64,000 nucleotides of DNA from Agarophyton chilense (lineage: Eukaryota; Rhodophyta; Florideophyceae; Gracilariales; Gracilariaceae). Made by a program: the position numbers and the translations under genes. This document shows, in pieces, positions 42,469-51,947 of this stretch. The DNA is taken from the NCBI GenBank assembly GCA_030374765.1, contig JARGXX010000105.1, forward strand, positions 1,116,001 to 1,180,000, written 5' to 3'. Each line of letters starts with the position of its first letter. Position 1 is the first letter of the stretch. The notes beneath the pieces are model-generated. The model was not told where the DNA came from and did no database searches. It saw nothing but the letters and a program-made list of their open reading frames with translations.

Positions 42469-43063
42469 TTAATACAAGTTTTGTATGCCTTGAACATCTT
42501 CCTTCACTTCTTTTAAGGTATCAACAAGATCGCCAGAAGCCTTCTTTTCAGATACCATAACGACGCTTGTTGGTCTATTAGTGAGTCCTGCGTGGCCAAG
42601 TTCAGTTTTGCGCCCAACAAAGCAGTATGGAATGTTGCTTTCCTCGCACAGAATAGGAACGTGGGCTATAACATCAATAGGAAAGACATCGCCAGCAAGC
42701 ACAACCACGCCAGAATCTCCTTTTCTTATTCCCAGAACGACCTCTTTCACTCCCCGCTTCAGTGCTTTTGCAGTGGCTGCCGCCCCGAGTAGTTTGAAGA
42801 CCTTCTTCGTGAGCTTTCGTCCAGCAATAGCTGTGGCACAGAAACGAAATTGAAGTCAGTATGTCTTTAATACAGTACAGTGGCTCACGGTGTTACAACT
42901 CACGTCTTGCGATAGGCGAAAGGTATCCTTCGCCGTCCCCGTCTATCATAACAGCGTCCGACGGTTTTGATTCTTTACCGACCTCTTCCGATTTTTTATT
43001 CTTTCTCTTCTTTTTCTCTTCTGTCTCGTGATCTCGTCTCTTTCTCTTCTTTTCCGAACCCAT
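42469..43063 (-). CDS. NHP2: H/ACA snoRNP protein NHP2, two exons
   Basis: Coding segments on the minus strand are 43063-42904 and 42830-42469, 173 residues. The 73-nt intron starts GTGAGT, has a TACTGAC branch site and ends CCACAG, and splicing joins SPIAR to PIAGRKLTKKVFKLL in frame. NHP2 is a core protein of H/ACA ribonucleoproteins that guide pseudouridylation of rRNA in the nucleolus, and it belongs to the L7Ae/L30e RNA-binding family. Matches to the family: RRGVKEV-like KRGVKEVVLGIRKGD, VVVLAGDVFPIDVIAHVP, CEESNIPYCFV and LG.AG...RPTSVVMV. The N-terminus is a Lys/Arg/Glu-rich tail (MGSEKKRKRRDHETEEKKK) of the nucleolar type. The start is supported by CAAAAATGGG. Confidence 0.9.
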
Positions 43064-43077
43064 TTTTGGATGAAAAG

Positions 43078-43308
43078 ATGTTCACGAAAGCAAGTAAAAA
43101 AGAATTTGCGGGGGAGGTAAGGTTCCTGGATAGATACAGCGATCGTCTCGTCGGCCTCCCATCTACGAAGGTAGATACAGAGCCGTATGTTTGGGATGAT
43201 CCCAGGATCGGAATGCGCCACAAGACAGTAACCTTCACAACCTACCAAAACCGTACAGAAAGCCCGCAGAAAAGGCCACTGAAGAGAACAATAAAGACCA
43301 ATGGATAA
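43078..43308 (+). CDS. Possible small or first-exon ORF, unknown
   Basis: 76 codons from the ATG at 43078, only 14 bp from the divergent NHP2 start. No family recognised. Downstream, in another frame, an acidic stretch (EKATEENNKDQW) and a possible intron from a GTATGC donor after about 43321 to a CACACAG acceptor near 43378 hint that the real gene is spliced and extends to about 43630. A GTAAGG donor also occurs near 43117. The exon structure cannot be settled from sequence alone. Confidence 0.3.
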   Translation: MFTKASKKEFAGEVRFLDRYSDRLVGLPSTKVDTEPYVWDDPRIGMRHKTVTFTTYQNRTESPQKRPLKRTIKTNG

Positions 43309-43667
43309 TTGACACGTTTACAGGTATGCAATACTTTGATCCAATTTGTCTGACAGTCATTGCCTATCCCCACACAGCCTGGCTTTTGAGTGGAGCGCAA
43401 TTGCTGCCTCTCTCCAGTCCAGCCGGCACAAACCATCTCTCGAACATCCCCAGCCCAATCGCACGTACGTTCGTCTTCTTAATCGCAGGAGCTTTGGATT
43501 CTGCCTCACGTTGAAGCAGCCCCTCGGGGGTTTCCTCAGAGATTGTAAGGCAGGAGTAGCTTTCATCGATCTACAAACATTTAATTCTTCGTGGACTTGT
43601 TCCGGACAAACAAGATCATCGTGCAAATAACTCAGTTCGTATAACTCATCAACGTGTTGTCGACAAA

Positions 43668-46600
43668 ATGGTTCAGGGGCCAATTCGTCTCGATGAAGTG
43701 TTTTCTTTGCCTTCCGCTGGAGTGCCCTCAACATCCCTATCCTTTTCCACGTGCACTATGGAGTCAGACAGGTACATATGCGTCAGAGAAGCCGCTGCGG
43801 GTGGCTCTGGTGGGAACCTTACCGTCATAGACATGGCTAACCCTGCGCAACCAACCCGTCGTCCTATCACCGCAGATTCCGCGTTGATGAACCCTGTGTC
43901 CGACCTTATTGCGCTCAGGGCGGGCAGTCAGCTTCAGATCTTCGATTTTAAAGCGAAGACGAACATTAAATCTCACGTACTACCGGAGACCGTCGAGTTC
44001 TGGAAGTGGATCTCTGAGCGCACGATTGGGATTGTCACCCCAACATGCGTGTATCACTGGCGAGCAGATGACAGCACCTCAGAGCCGGTCAAAATGTTCA
44101 ATAGACACAACTCACTATTGAACGCTCAAATCATCAACTACCGAGCAGATCCCGCCGAAGAATGGCTCGTCTTGGTGGGCATCTCAGCGATAGGTGAGGG
44201 CCGCGTCGGAGGTCACCTACAGCTGTACTCTATAGAAAAGAAAATCTCTCAGGCAATTGAGGGTCACGCAGCTTGTTTTGCATCTATCAATCTGGAAGGT
44301 CATCCGACAACTTTGTTCGTTTTTGCTTCAAAGAATGCTTCCGGTGTTTCTCGCGTTCATATCATTGAGGTCAATGCAGAAAAGAAGCCTGCGGGTGCGC
44401 CAAGATTTGGAAAGAAGGTTGAAGATATTTACTACCCTGCAGAAATGGCGAACGATTTTCCGATCAGTCTGCAGGCATCGAGCAAATACTCGCTTGTGTA
44501 TCTCGTCACAAAGATGGGCTATGTGCACCTATACGACATTGAAAGTGGCAGCGCGTTGTACATGAATAGAGTTTCTGAGACAACTTTGTTCGCCACAGCA
44601 CAGCAGACTGCGACTGGTGGTCTTATCGGAGTGAACCGCGCCGGAAAGGTTCTGGCTGTGAATGTAGTTCCAGAAAATGTCGTTCCCTACGTTATGGGAA
44701 AGCTTAGCGATGTTGAACTGGCTACTCGGTTGGCCTCTAGAAACGGGTTTCCAGGAGCAGAAAACCTTTTCATGGAGCACTTCTACGAACTGTTTGAGGA
44801 AGGAAAATATCGGGAGGCTGCTCTCGTAGCTGCTGACTCTCCTGGTGGTTCTTTGCGTACTCCAGATACAATTGCGAAATTCAAAGCTGTTCCGGCTGAT
44901 GAAAGTGGACGCTCGGCACTCATTATATACTTCCAAGCGCTGTTGGAAAGAGGAAAGCTTAACCAAGTGGAGGCAGTTGAACTCGGGATGCAGCTGGTTG
45001 CCAAAAACTCCATTAATGCAATGGAGAAATGGATCAAAGAAGATAAGCTTGAGTGTTCTGAGCAGCTTGGAGATCTCATCCAACCGAGCAACCCTAATCT
45101 AGCTTTAGCCGTTTTCATTCGCGCGAAAACTCATCCAAAGGTCATTCAAGTGCTTATTCAGATCGGCCAGGTATCAAAAGTGGCCCCTTACGCACAGAAA
45201 GTTGGTTTGGAGGTAAATGCTACTGAACTTGTACAAATGGCTTCACAGTTTTCTCCACAAGCAGCACTTGAATTAGCAAATGCCCTTCAACAAGCTGGTG
45301 TCGGAGCGGGAGGACAACTTGTTCCCGCTCATATGGCAGTTGATCGCAGTGGTATTGACCACAAGGCGATGTTTGAGACCTTCATGAATAGAGGGATGTT
45401 GCAAGAAGCCACTGCATACTGTCTTGACAACTTGAAAAGCGATAGGCCCGAAGACGGTGAGCTACAAACTAAGGTTCTTGAGGCCAATCTTATGAATGCT
45501 CCTCAAGTGGCGGATGTTATCCTGCAGCAAGATATCTGGCATCACTATGATAAGCCTAAAATTGCTCAGTTGTGCGAACGTGCGGGCCTTTTCCAACATG
45601 CGCTAGAGAACTACACAGATTTGGCAGACGTCAAGCGCGTCATGCAGAATACTCATGTCATTAATCCAGAATTCTTGGCAAATTACTTCTCCAATCTATC
45701 TGCGGACGATCGGTTGGACTGTATCAAGGAGTTGATCAGTTCCAACCCTCGCGCAAATCTTCAGCTTTGTGTTCAGGTCGCGGCGAAGCATACTGATGAT
45801 ATCGGTGCTGAACGTCTCATGGAAGTATTTGCTGGTGTCAAACAAAAAGATGCGCTCTTCTACTATCTGCAGGCCATTGTAAGCTTTTCGGAAGATCCAG
45901 AAGTACACTTCAAGTTCATTGAAGTTGCATGCACATTGGGACAGTTCAACGATGCCGAAAAGGTGACCAGAGAATCTAGTGTGTATGATCCAGAAAGAGT
46001 CAAAAGATTCCTCATGGAAACTAGACCAAAGGACCCTCGTCCTCTTATTAATGTTTGTGATAGATTCGGTTTTGTCGACGAAATGGTGAAATTCATGATC
46101 AAGAACAGACAATTGAAATTCGTTGAAGGTTATGTGCAAAGAGTCAATCCAACACAATGCCCGGCAGCTGTTGGCGCTCTACTCGATGCAGATCAAAGTG
46201 AAGAATTCGTTCAGAAACTTATCATGTCGGTCAAGAACACGGTTCCAGTGGAAGAGCTAGTTGATGAAGTGGAAAAACGCGGAAAGCTTAAGCTCCTTTT
46301 GCCGTTCCTGGAGTCACGTGTTGGAGACGGTTCAACAGATGTTGGTGTACACTCAGGAATAGCAAAGGTATACGTAGAAAGCAACATCAACCCGGAACAC
46401 TTTTTGGGAACAAATCCTTACTACGATTCGCGGTTGGTGGGGCAGTTCTGTGAAAAGCGAGACCCGTATTTGGCTTTTGTAGCTTACAAAAGAGGCAACT
46501 GTGATGAGGAAGTACTTGATGTCACGAACCGCCATTCACTATTCAAGGATCAGGCCCGTTATCTCGTTGATCGCTGTAGCAGCGAGCTTTACGAAGAAGT

Positions 46601-48848
46601 CCTTGACGAATCAAATGAGAATCGCAAGCTTATTGTAGAGCAGATAATATCGAACGCTCTTCCCGCCACACGTGAACCAAATAAGATCTCGGGGGCAGTG
46701 AAAGCGTTCATGACGGCCAACATGCCGGACAAGCTCATGGAAATGCTCGAGAAACTTGTCTTACAGACAGCAAACTCTACGTTTGCTAGAAATACAAACC
46801 TGCAGAACCTTCTCATCCTGACGGCTATCAAAGCTGACTCAGGTCGAGTCATGGAATACGTGCGCCGTCTTGACAATTACGATGGGGAGGACATAGCTCA
46901 AGTCGCAGTTGGGGAAGGCCTGCTAGAAGAGGCATTCGCAATCCACCAGAAATTTGAAGAGCATCCTCTGGCAATCACAGTTCTACTGGATAACATGAAG
47001 GATTTCACCAGGGCAGAAGAATATGCCCTTAAAGTGGACACTAGTGAAGTGTGGAGTGTTCTTGGGGTAAAGCAACTCGAAGCTGGAAAGATGGCAGCAG
47101 GTGTTAATGCGCTGATTAAAGCTAAAGACCCTGCACCGTACATGTCTGTTATTGAAGCAGCAAGAGCCGGTGGAAATCCTGAAGACTTTCAATTGGTAGT
47201 GAAGTTCCTGAAGTTTGCTAGAAACAAAGTTAAGGACGTCAGAATCGTGGACACGGAGATAATATTTGCAATGTGCAAATGCGGGAAGCTTACGGAGGTC
47301 GAGGAATTCATTTCTCAACCACATGGAGGGGATCTAGAAGAAGCAGGTGACCGTTGTGAAGAAGATGAATTGTACTCGGCCGCAAAGCTGTTGTACTCTG
47401 CCGTAAACAACTACGGCAAGTTGGCTCCTGTGTTGGTTCGCTTGGGAGACTTTCAAGGTGCTGTTGAGGCAGCTCGGAAGGCAGACCGGGTTCGAACATG
47501 GCGGGCAGTTTGTTTTGCATGCGTCGACTCAAAAGAGTTTCGTCTGGCTCAGATATGTGGGTTGCACGTCGTTGTTGAAGCTGATGAGCTCATGGACGCT
47601 ATCGACTACTATCAAGAGCGCGGTCACTTCCAGGAAATTATTGATCTTCTGGAGCAAGGTTTAACCTTGGACAGAGCTCATACATCCATGTTTACAGAGC
47701 TTGGAGTGTTGATCACCAAGTATCGACCGAAGCAAATGATTGAGCACTGCAAGATGTGGTGGCAGCGTTGCAACATCCCGCGCCTGATTCGAGCTTGCGA
47801 ATCTGCCATGCTTTGGGCGGAGATGGTTTACTTGCATACGCAGTACAACGAATTCGATAATGCTGCTCTAGTAATGATCGAACACTCCCCAGACGCGTGG
47901 ACCCCTTCGGGATTTACAACCGTGATTACGAAGGCTGGGAATCTCGAAGTAATGTACAAAGCAATTCAATTCTACATCGACGAGCAACCCGAATTGCTAG
48001 GCGACCTTCTCTCTGTTCTTTCACCAAAGGTCGAATCATCTAGGGTTATTAGCCTTTTGAGACGCGGGTATGCGAATGAATTTGGTGAATTGGGACTTCT
48101 GCCCCTGTGCAAGGATTATCTATTGAAGGTTCAGGATATGAATATACCTGATGTCAACGAAGCACTTAATGATGTTTTGGTTGCTGAGGGTTCATTGGAC
48201 GAACTTGAGACGAGCATAGATTCTTATGATAACTTCGACCAGTTCTCTCTGGCTCGTCGTCTTGAGAAGAACGATTTACTACAACTTCGAAGGACTGCAG
48301 CCATTCTTTTCCGCAGAAATGGAAAATACGAACAAGCTGTTGAGGTTTCAAAGAAGGACAAGCTCTACCGGGATGCGATAGAGTCTGTCGCTGCATCTGA
48401 AGATGCTGAATTAACAGAAGAGCTCGCCAGTTTCTTCTTGGACAATGAACTCCTGGAATGCTTCACTTCAATTCTTTACACTTGCTTTGAGTTCTTCAGA
48501 CCAGACGTGGCCCTAGAGCTCTCATGGCGCTACAGTGTAATGGATCATGCCATGCCATTCATGATTCAAACCATGAAGGAAATCGGTCAAAGGCTAATGG
48601 GTTTGGAAGAGGAAAGTAAGGAAAAGAGGGAAATAGAAGAAGAGGAAAAGATGAAGGTAGAAGATGAAGTTAATGATGATCCATCGGTGCTTTTGTTTGG
48701 TCTAAATCCGAGTCAGGCTGCCGACAACCACCTTCCTATGTTACCGGCTCCAAATGGCAACATGGGCGGTCAAACGGTTCCTCAGATTGGCTGGACTCAG
48801 TCCGCAGCGGCCACTATGCAGCCTACTTTTGCGGGATTACAGCAGTAA
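43668..48848 (+). CDS. Clathrin heavy chain
   Basis: 1726 residues in a single exon; animal and plant heavy chains are about 1675-1705. It forms the legs of the clathrin triskelion that coats endocytic and trans-Golgi vesicles. The N-terminal beta-propeller (1 to about 330; MANPAQPTRRPITADSALMNP and LPETVEFWKWIS-type motifs) is followed by the linker and the long alpha-solenoid of CHCR repeats that fills the rest to about residue 1600. Family phrases include HYDKPKIAQLCERAGLFQHALE, cut here as KPKIAQLCERAGL, and MWWQRCNIPRLIRACE. The C-terminal tail has a Glu/Lys-rich coiled stretch (about 1640-1670) and a Pro/Gln/Gly-rich end. The ATG 43668 in ACAAAATGG is a good start. The size and intact frame mark a functional gene. 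Confidence 0.98.
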   Translation: MVQGPIRLDEVFSLPSAGVPSTSLSFSTCTMESDRYICVREAAAGGSGGNLTVIDMANPAQPTRRPITADSALMNPVSDLIALRAGSQLQIFDFKAKTNIKSHVLPETVEFWKWISERTIGIVTPTCVYHWRADDSTSEPVKMFNRHNSLLNAQIINYRADPAEEWLVLVGISAIGEGRVGGHLQLYSIEKKISQAIEGHAACFASINLEGHPTTLFVFASKNASGVSRVHIIEVNAEKKPAGAPRFGKKVEDIYYPAEMANDFPISLQASSKYSLVYLVTKMGYVHLYDIESGSALYMNRVSETTLFATAQQTATGGLIGVNRAGKVLAVNVVPENVVPYVMGKLSDVELATRLASRNGFPGAENLFMEHFYELFEEGKYREAALVAADSPGGSLRTPDTIAKFKAVPADESGRSALIIYFQALLERGKLNQVEAVELGMQLVAKNSINAMEKWIKEDKLECSEQLGDLIQPSNPNLALAVFIRAKTHPKVIQVLIQIGQVSKVAPYAQKVGLEVNATELVQMASQFSPQAALELANALQQAGVGAGGQLVPAHMAVDRSGIDHKAMFETFMNRGMLQEATAYCLDNLKSDRPEDGELQTKVLEANLMNAPQVADVILQQDIWHHYDKPKIAQLCERAGLFQHALENYTDLADVKRVMQNTHVINPEFLANYFSNLSADDRLDCIKELISSNPRANLQLCVQVAAKHTDDIGAERLMEVFAGVKQKDALFYYLQAIVSFSEDPEVHFKFIEVACTLGQFNDAEKVTRESSVYDPERVKRFLMETRPKDPRPLINVCDRFGFVDEMVKFMIKNRQLKFVEGYVQRVNPTQCPAAVGALLDADQSEEFVQKLIMSVKNTVPVEELVDEVEKRGKLKLLLPFLESRVGDGSTDVGVHSGIAKVYVESNINPEHFLGTNPYYDSRLVGQFCEKRDPYLAFVAYKRGNCDEEVLDVTNRHSLFKDQARYLVDRCSSELYEEVLDESNENRKLIVEQIISNALPATREPNKISGAVKAFMTANMPDKLMEMLEKLVLQTANSTFARNTNLQNLLILTAIKADSGRVMEYVRRLDNYDGEDIAQVAVGEGLLEEAFAIHQKFEEHPLAITVLLDNMKDFTRAEEYALKVDTSEVWSVLGVKQLEAGKMAAGVNALIKAKDPAPYMSVIEAARAGGNPEDFQLVVKFLKFARNKVKDVRIVDTEIIFAMCKCGKLTEVEEFISQPHGGDLEEAGDRCEEDELYSAAKLLYSAVNNYGKLAPVLVRLGDFQGAVEAARKADRVRTWRAVCFACVDSKEFRLAQICGLHVVVEADELMDAIDYYQERGHFQEIIDLLEQGLTLDRAHTSMFTELGVLITKYRPKQMIEHCKMWWQRCNIPRLIRACESAMLWAEMVYLHTQYNEFDNAALVMIEHSPDAWTPSGFTTVITKAGNLEVMYKAIQFYIDEQPELLGDLLSVLSPKVESSRVISLLRRGYANEFGELGLLPLCKDYLLKVQDMNIPDVNEALNDVLVAEGSLDELETSIDSYDNFDQFSLARRLEKNDLLQLRRTAAILFRRNGKYEQAVEVSKKDKLYRDAIESVAASEDAELTEELASFFLDNELLECFTSILYTCFEFFRPDVALELSWRYSVMDHAMPFMIQTMKEIGQRLMGLEEESKEKREIEEEEKMKVEDEVNDDPSVLLFGLNPSQAADNHLPMLPAPNGNMGGQTVPQIGWTQSAAATMQPTFAGLQQ

Positions 48849-50636
48849 CAATACCGTTCTCCTTTGTTGTCAAGGAACTGTTTGGAACTACTGAAAACTT
48901 GGATCGACAGATTTCCCCTTCATAATGAAATGTTGACTATACGTGTACCGTAACTTTTTTGTCCAATGTGGCAGAGGGAATCTCGTAAGATATATCGTAA
49001 CTAAAGCCTTTCAATACGTCATCATCCTTCGAAACCCAGTACAAGAAATTCGGCCATTACCAGATAATTCTTTCACTTGGCCCAATCTGCATTTTCGAAG
49101 GGACGTTTAGAGCATATCTGTTGTGCCTCTAAACTTTTGTCTCTAAAAGTGGGTTTTAAATACAAGAATTTAGCGCAAACAGGTGCATCTCTATTGTTTG
49201 GAGCTAAGGCGAAGGGTGCAGTGCAAGGCCGATCCCTTGACCGGTACACCACAGCCAATCGTTCAGATGTTTCATTAAAATAAAAGAGAATTAGCCTCGG
49301 TACTTCATCGTTCAGATGCCCAAGATACTCTTCTTCTCCTTACCTCGTCAAAAGGCAGAGTGCAATCGCGAAGGCAGAAACCGAGTCACATCCGATTTCC
49401 ATACTGAAACGCCCTCTACATTGCATTGACTTTCCTCACATAATCTTTGAATATGCAGACCGACAATGAAGAACTTGGTTTTGTACTTCTGCATATACAA
49501 AACCAAAGACTTCTCACGTATTTTCAGTTTTGTCTTGTATTGTTCACAATCATCAGAACCACAAACAAAAGAGACCACAACGTTCCAACAAAAAGTGCAC
49601 GATCAATTAAACGAAGTGTTCCAACATGGATCCAAGACTTTTTAGGTGTCACTAATTTCTAGTCTCTAAAATAGTTTTGCAGATAATTTGCAGTGCCAAA
49701 AACGGTTGTTCGGAAGCTAAACAATGATCTAGTCCAACGATATCCAGCAATTTATGCACAGAAGAAATATGCATATGGTAAGTTAGGTTATCTATAGGAA
49801 ATCAAATTTGTAACAGATAAACGTTTTCGCACCGTAAACAAGAATTATGAAGATCTATATGATTGTTGCAAAACGAATTTTCAGTCTATACAGTTTTTTT
49901 GTACAAAAGTCTTGTGAATGGGTCCTACAGATTTATGGCTCTAATTTGCTAATAAAAAGTCAACAAACTAACGCGCTGGTACGAATTGAGCATTATTACG
50001 ATGCAATTGGATTCAAATGTTGTATTGGAGCAGTTTTACTACTGTTGTTTGGCATAAAAGAATTGTTTTATCGCGATCGAAGAACAGTTTGAAAACAAAA
50101 AGAACGAAAAAAGGGCAATGATATCAGTGGAAGCATGGTGCCATAACGATCTTTACGTCTCGTGCTGCTTTACTGAATTCCCGGCTACAGAAAACGACAA
50201 AAAAATTGTTGAAATGTTTCCATTGTTCAACAAAATACTCTTCAATAACATTTGTTTTCGTCTGAACACAACCTGCAAACTAACCTCCATATCTTTAACA
50301 AAAGAAACATCACACTTCCTCGTGGACGGGTTTCATTTCAGACGGACCATTTTTGGTCTACTTTTTCATCAACTCTACAGCGACGAAGAACCATGCTAAA
50401 CGAAGAGACAAAAGTCTCGGAGGAAAGACATTCAGAACCGTTTCGGAGGTTTACAGACCCGATTTAAAGGATTTCGGAACGACACAAAAATATGGTTCTT
50501 GATGAGATAACCAAAGTGTCTCAAAACTGCGTCGTACTGTATCATTCAATTGTTTGAGTACGAAAATAAGAGGGCACTACTGAAAATATGCACAAGAAGG
50601 AAAGCGAACTAAACATTCTAACAGAGGGTCGTACAA
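48849..50636. other. AT-rich intergenic DNA, no gene seen
   Basis: The clathrin 3' flank, then about 1.5 kb of AT-rich DNA with short ORFs (49077-49283, 49447-49662, 50118-50399) lacking any recognisable domain. It ends at the LTR of element B. Confidence 0.5.
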
Positions 50637-51259
50637 TCACCACTGCGGTGGCTACTGTCTTGTATCGGGAGCGTGGTGACGCTCAACCGTAGGGAGTGTG
50701 GTGGCGCTCAACCTTAGAAGGTAGGCGTAGTAAACCTCGATGGTAACAGGGCACCGTGAAAACCCGCAGGCGCAAACGGCGGGACAACTAGCCTATCCCG
50801 TGTAGGTGAACGATGGTAGGGGTCGACGTGTGGGAAAGCCTGTGTGGTAATTGAGAAACAATGAACCAAAAGGTATAGTAGTGACCCAATTGATGCCTGT
50901 CTTTATCGTATTAGGATGGGGGAGGTGCAGTTCCCTATATGCAGTGAACTGCACTCTCCAGATCACCCGGGAGGTGCCAGCAAGGCACGGTCTCGGACCT
51001 AGTGTCAGAGACCTGGCCAGCACTGGCTACAGTGCCAGGTGGCCACTCCACTACTGTACTAAAATAGATATAATTACAATTAAAAGTACTAACAATTACT
51101 CAACCAGACGGTACATATCAACACTACACGGGGCTGAGAACACCTAGATGGTAGCTCAACTGGAGCTGCATCGCCGATGATCCCTCGCATCCATCACCTA
51201 CAAGGTCAGTGTAGTATATTGACAACCTCAAAGGTCAGCCCTTCTGCCGCTATACGACA
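50637..51259 (-). repeat. 3' LTR of family B
   Basis: 623 bp. On the minus strand it starts TGTCGTATAGCGGCAG and ends in TACGACC (the other copy, 17383-18016, ends in TACGACA). Position next to the element interior and to a purine-rich tract supports a 3' LTR role. No target-site duplication can be tested because the 5' LTR is missing. Confidence 0.75.
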
Positions 51260-51947
51260 GACCTTCTTCCTATCCGTGAGGCACGCCCCGTGTCTCTTTC
51301 CATCAAACCATATAGTTGTAGCGAGCGACAGCGGCGCAGTCATCGAATTGCGGTCTGAGCGCGACGCGCGATCCATTGAGGTTCAGAACTCGGCGCCAGT
51401 ATCGGTTGGGGAGGGCGCGCGACGACGTCGGCGCACGAATTGAGCGAAGATCCTTCAGGTAGAGACTGTGATGAGGGCGATGCAGTGTAACTAGCGCGCT
51501 CGCGGACACCTTTTTGGTAGTGGCCCTGCTTGCGATTCTGCTTCCGCATAGCCCACTGTCTAACCAAGTTGGTATCTCACCCTTCCCAGTTACTCAAACG
51601 TCAGTTCCCCCCTAGGTCCCTGCGCGCGCCGTCCCGCCTGGTTGTTCCCACGGATCGGCAACCCTTGAGGTATTACTGCCCTTAATTGGCGGAGTCGCGA
51701 CCGTAACCCTGCTGTCTGGCTTTCCCTGAAGGTTTCCTGGCTTCTCGACCTTTCAGGTCTCTTCTACCTTGTAAGGATTGACTCGTGGCGCCGGTTGGGC
51801 TTGAGCCTGCGACAATACAACCATTGATGTGTTGGCCTGGGTCCGTGGTGGAAACTTCCGGTTGTGAGACTTTATTGGTGTTGAGCGGCCCCGGCGGTAA
51901 TTGCGCGACTTTTTTCCGGTTTTGCATTCCGGTGTACCCTCAAGTCG

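Noticed and set aside
43346..43734. Overlapping ORFs on both strands before clathrin
   Set aside because: Neither shows a known family; at most one could be a terminal exon of the gene suggested at 43078.
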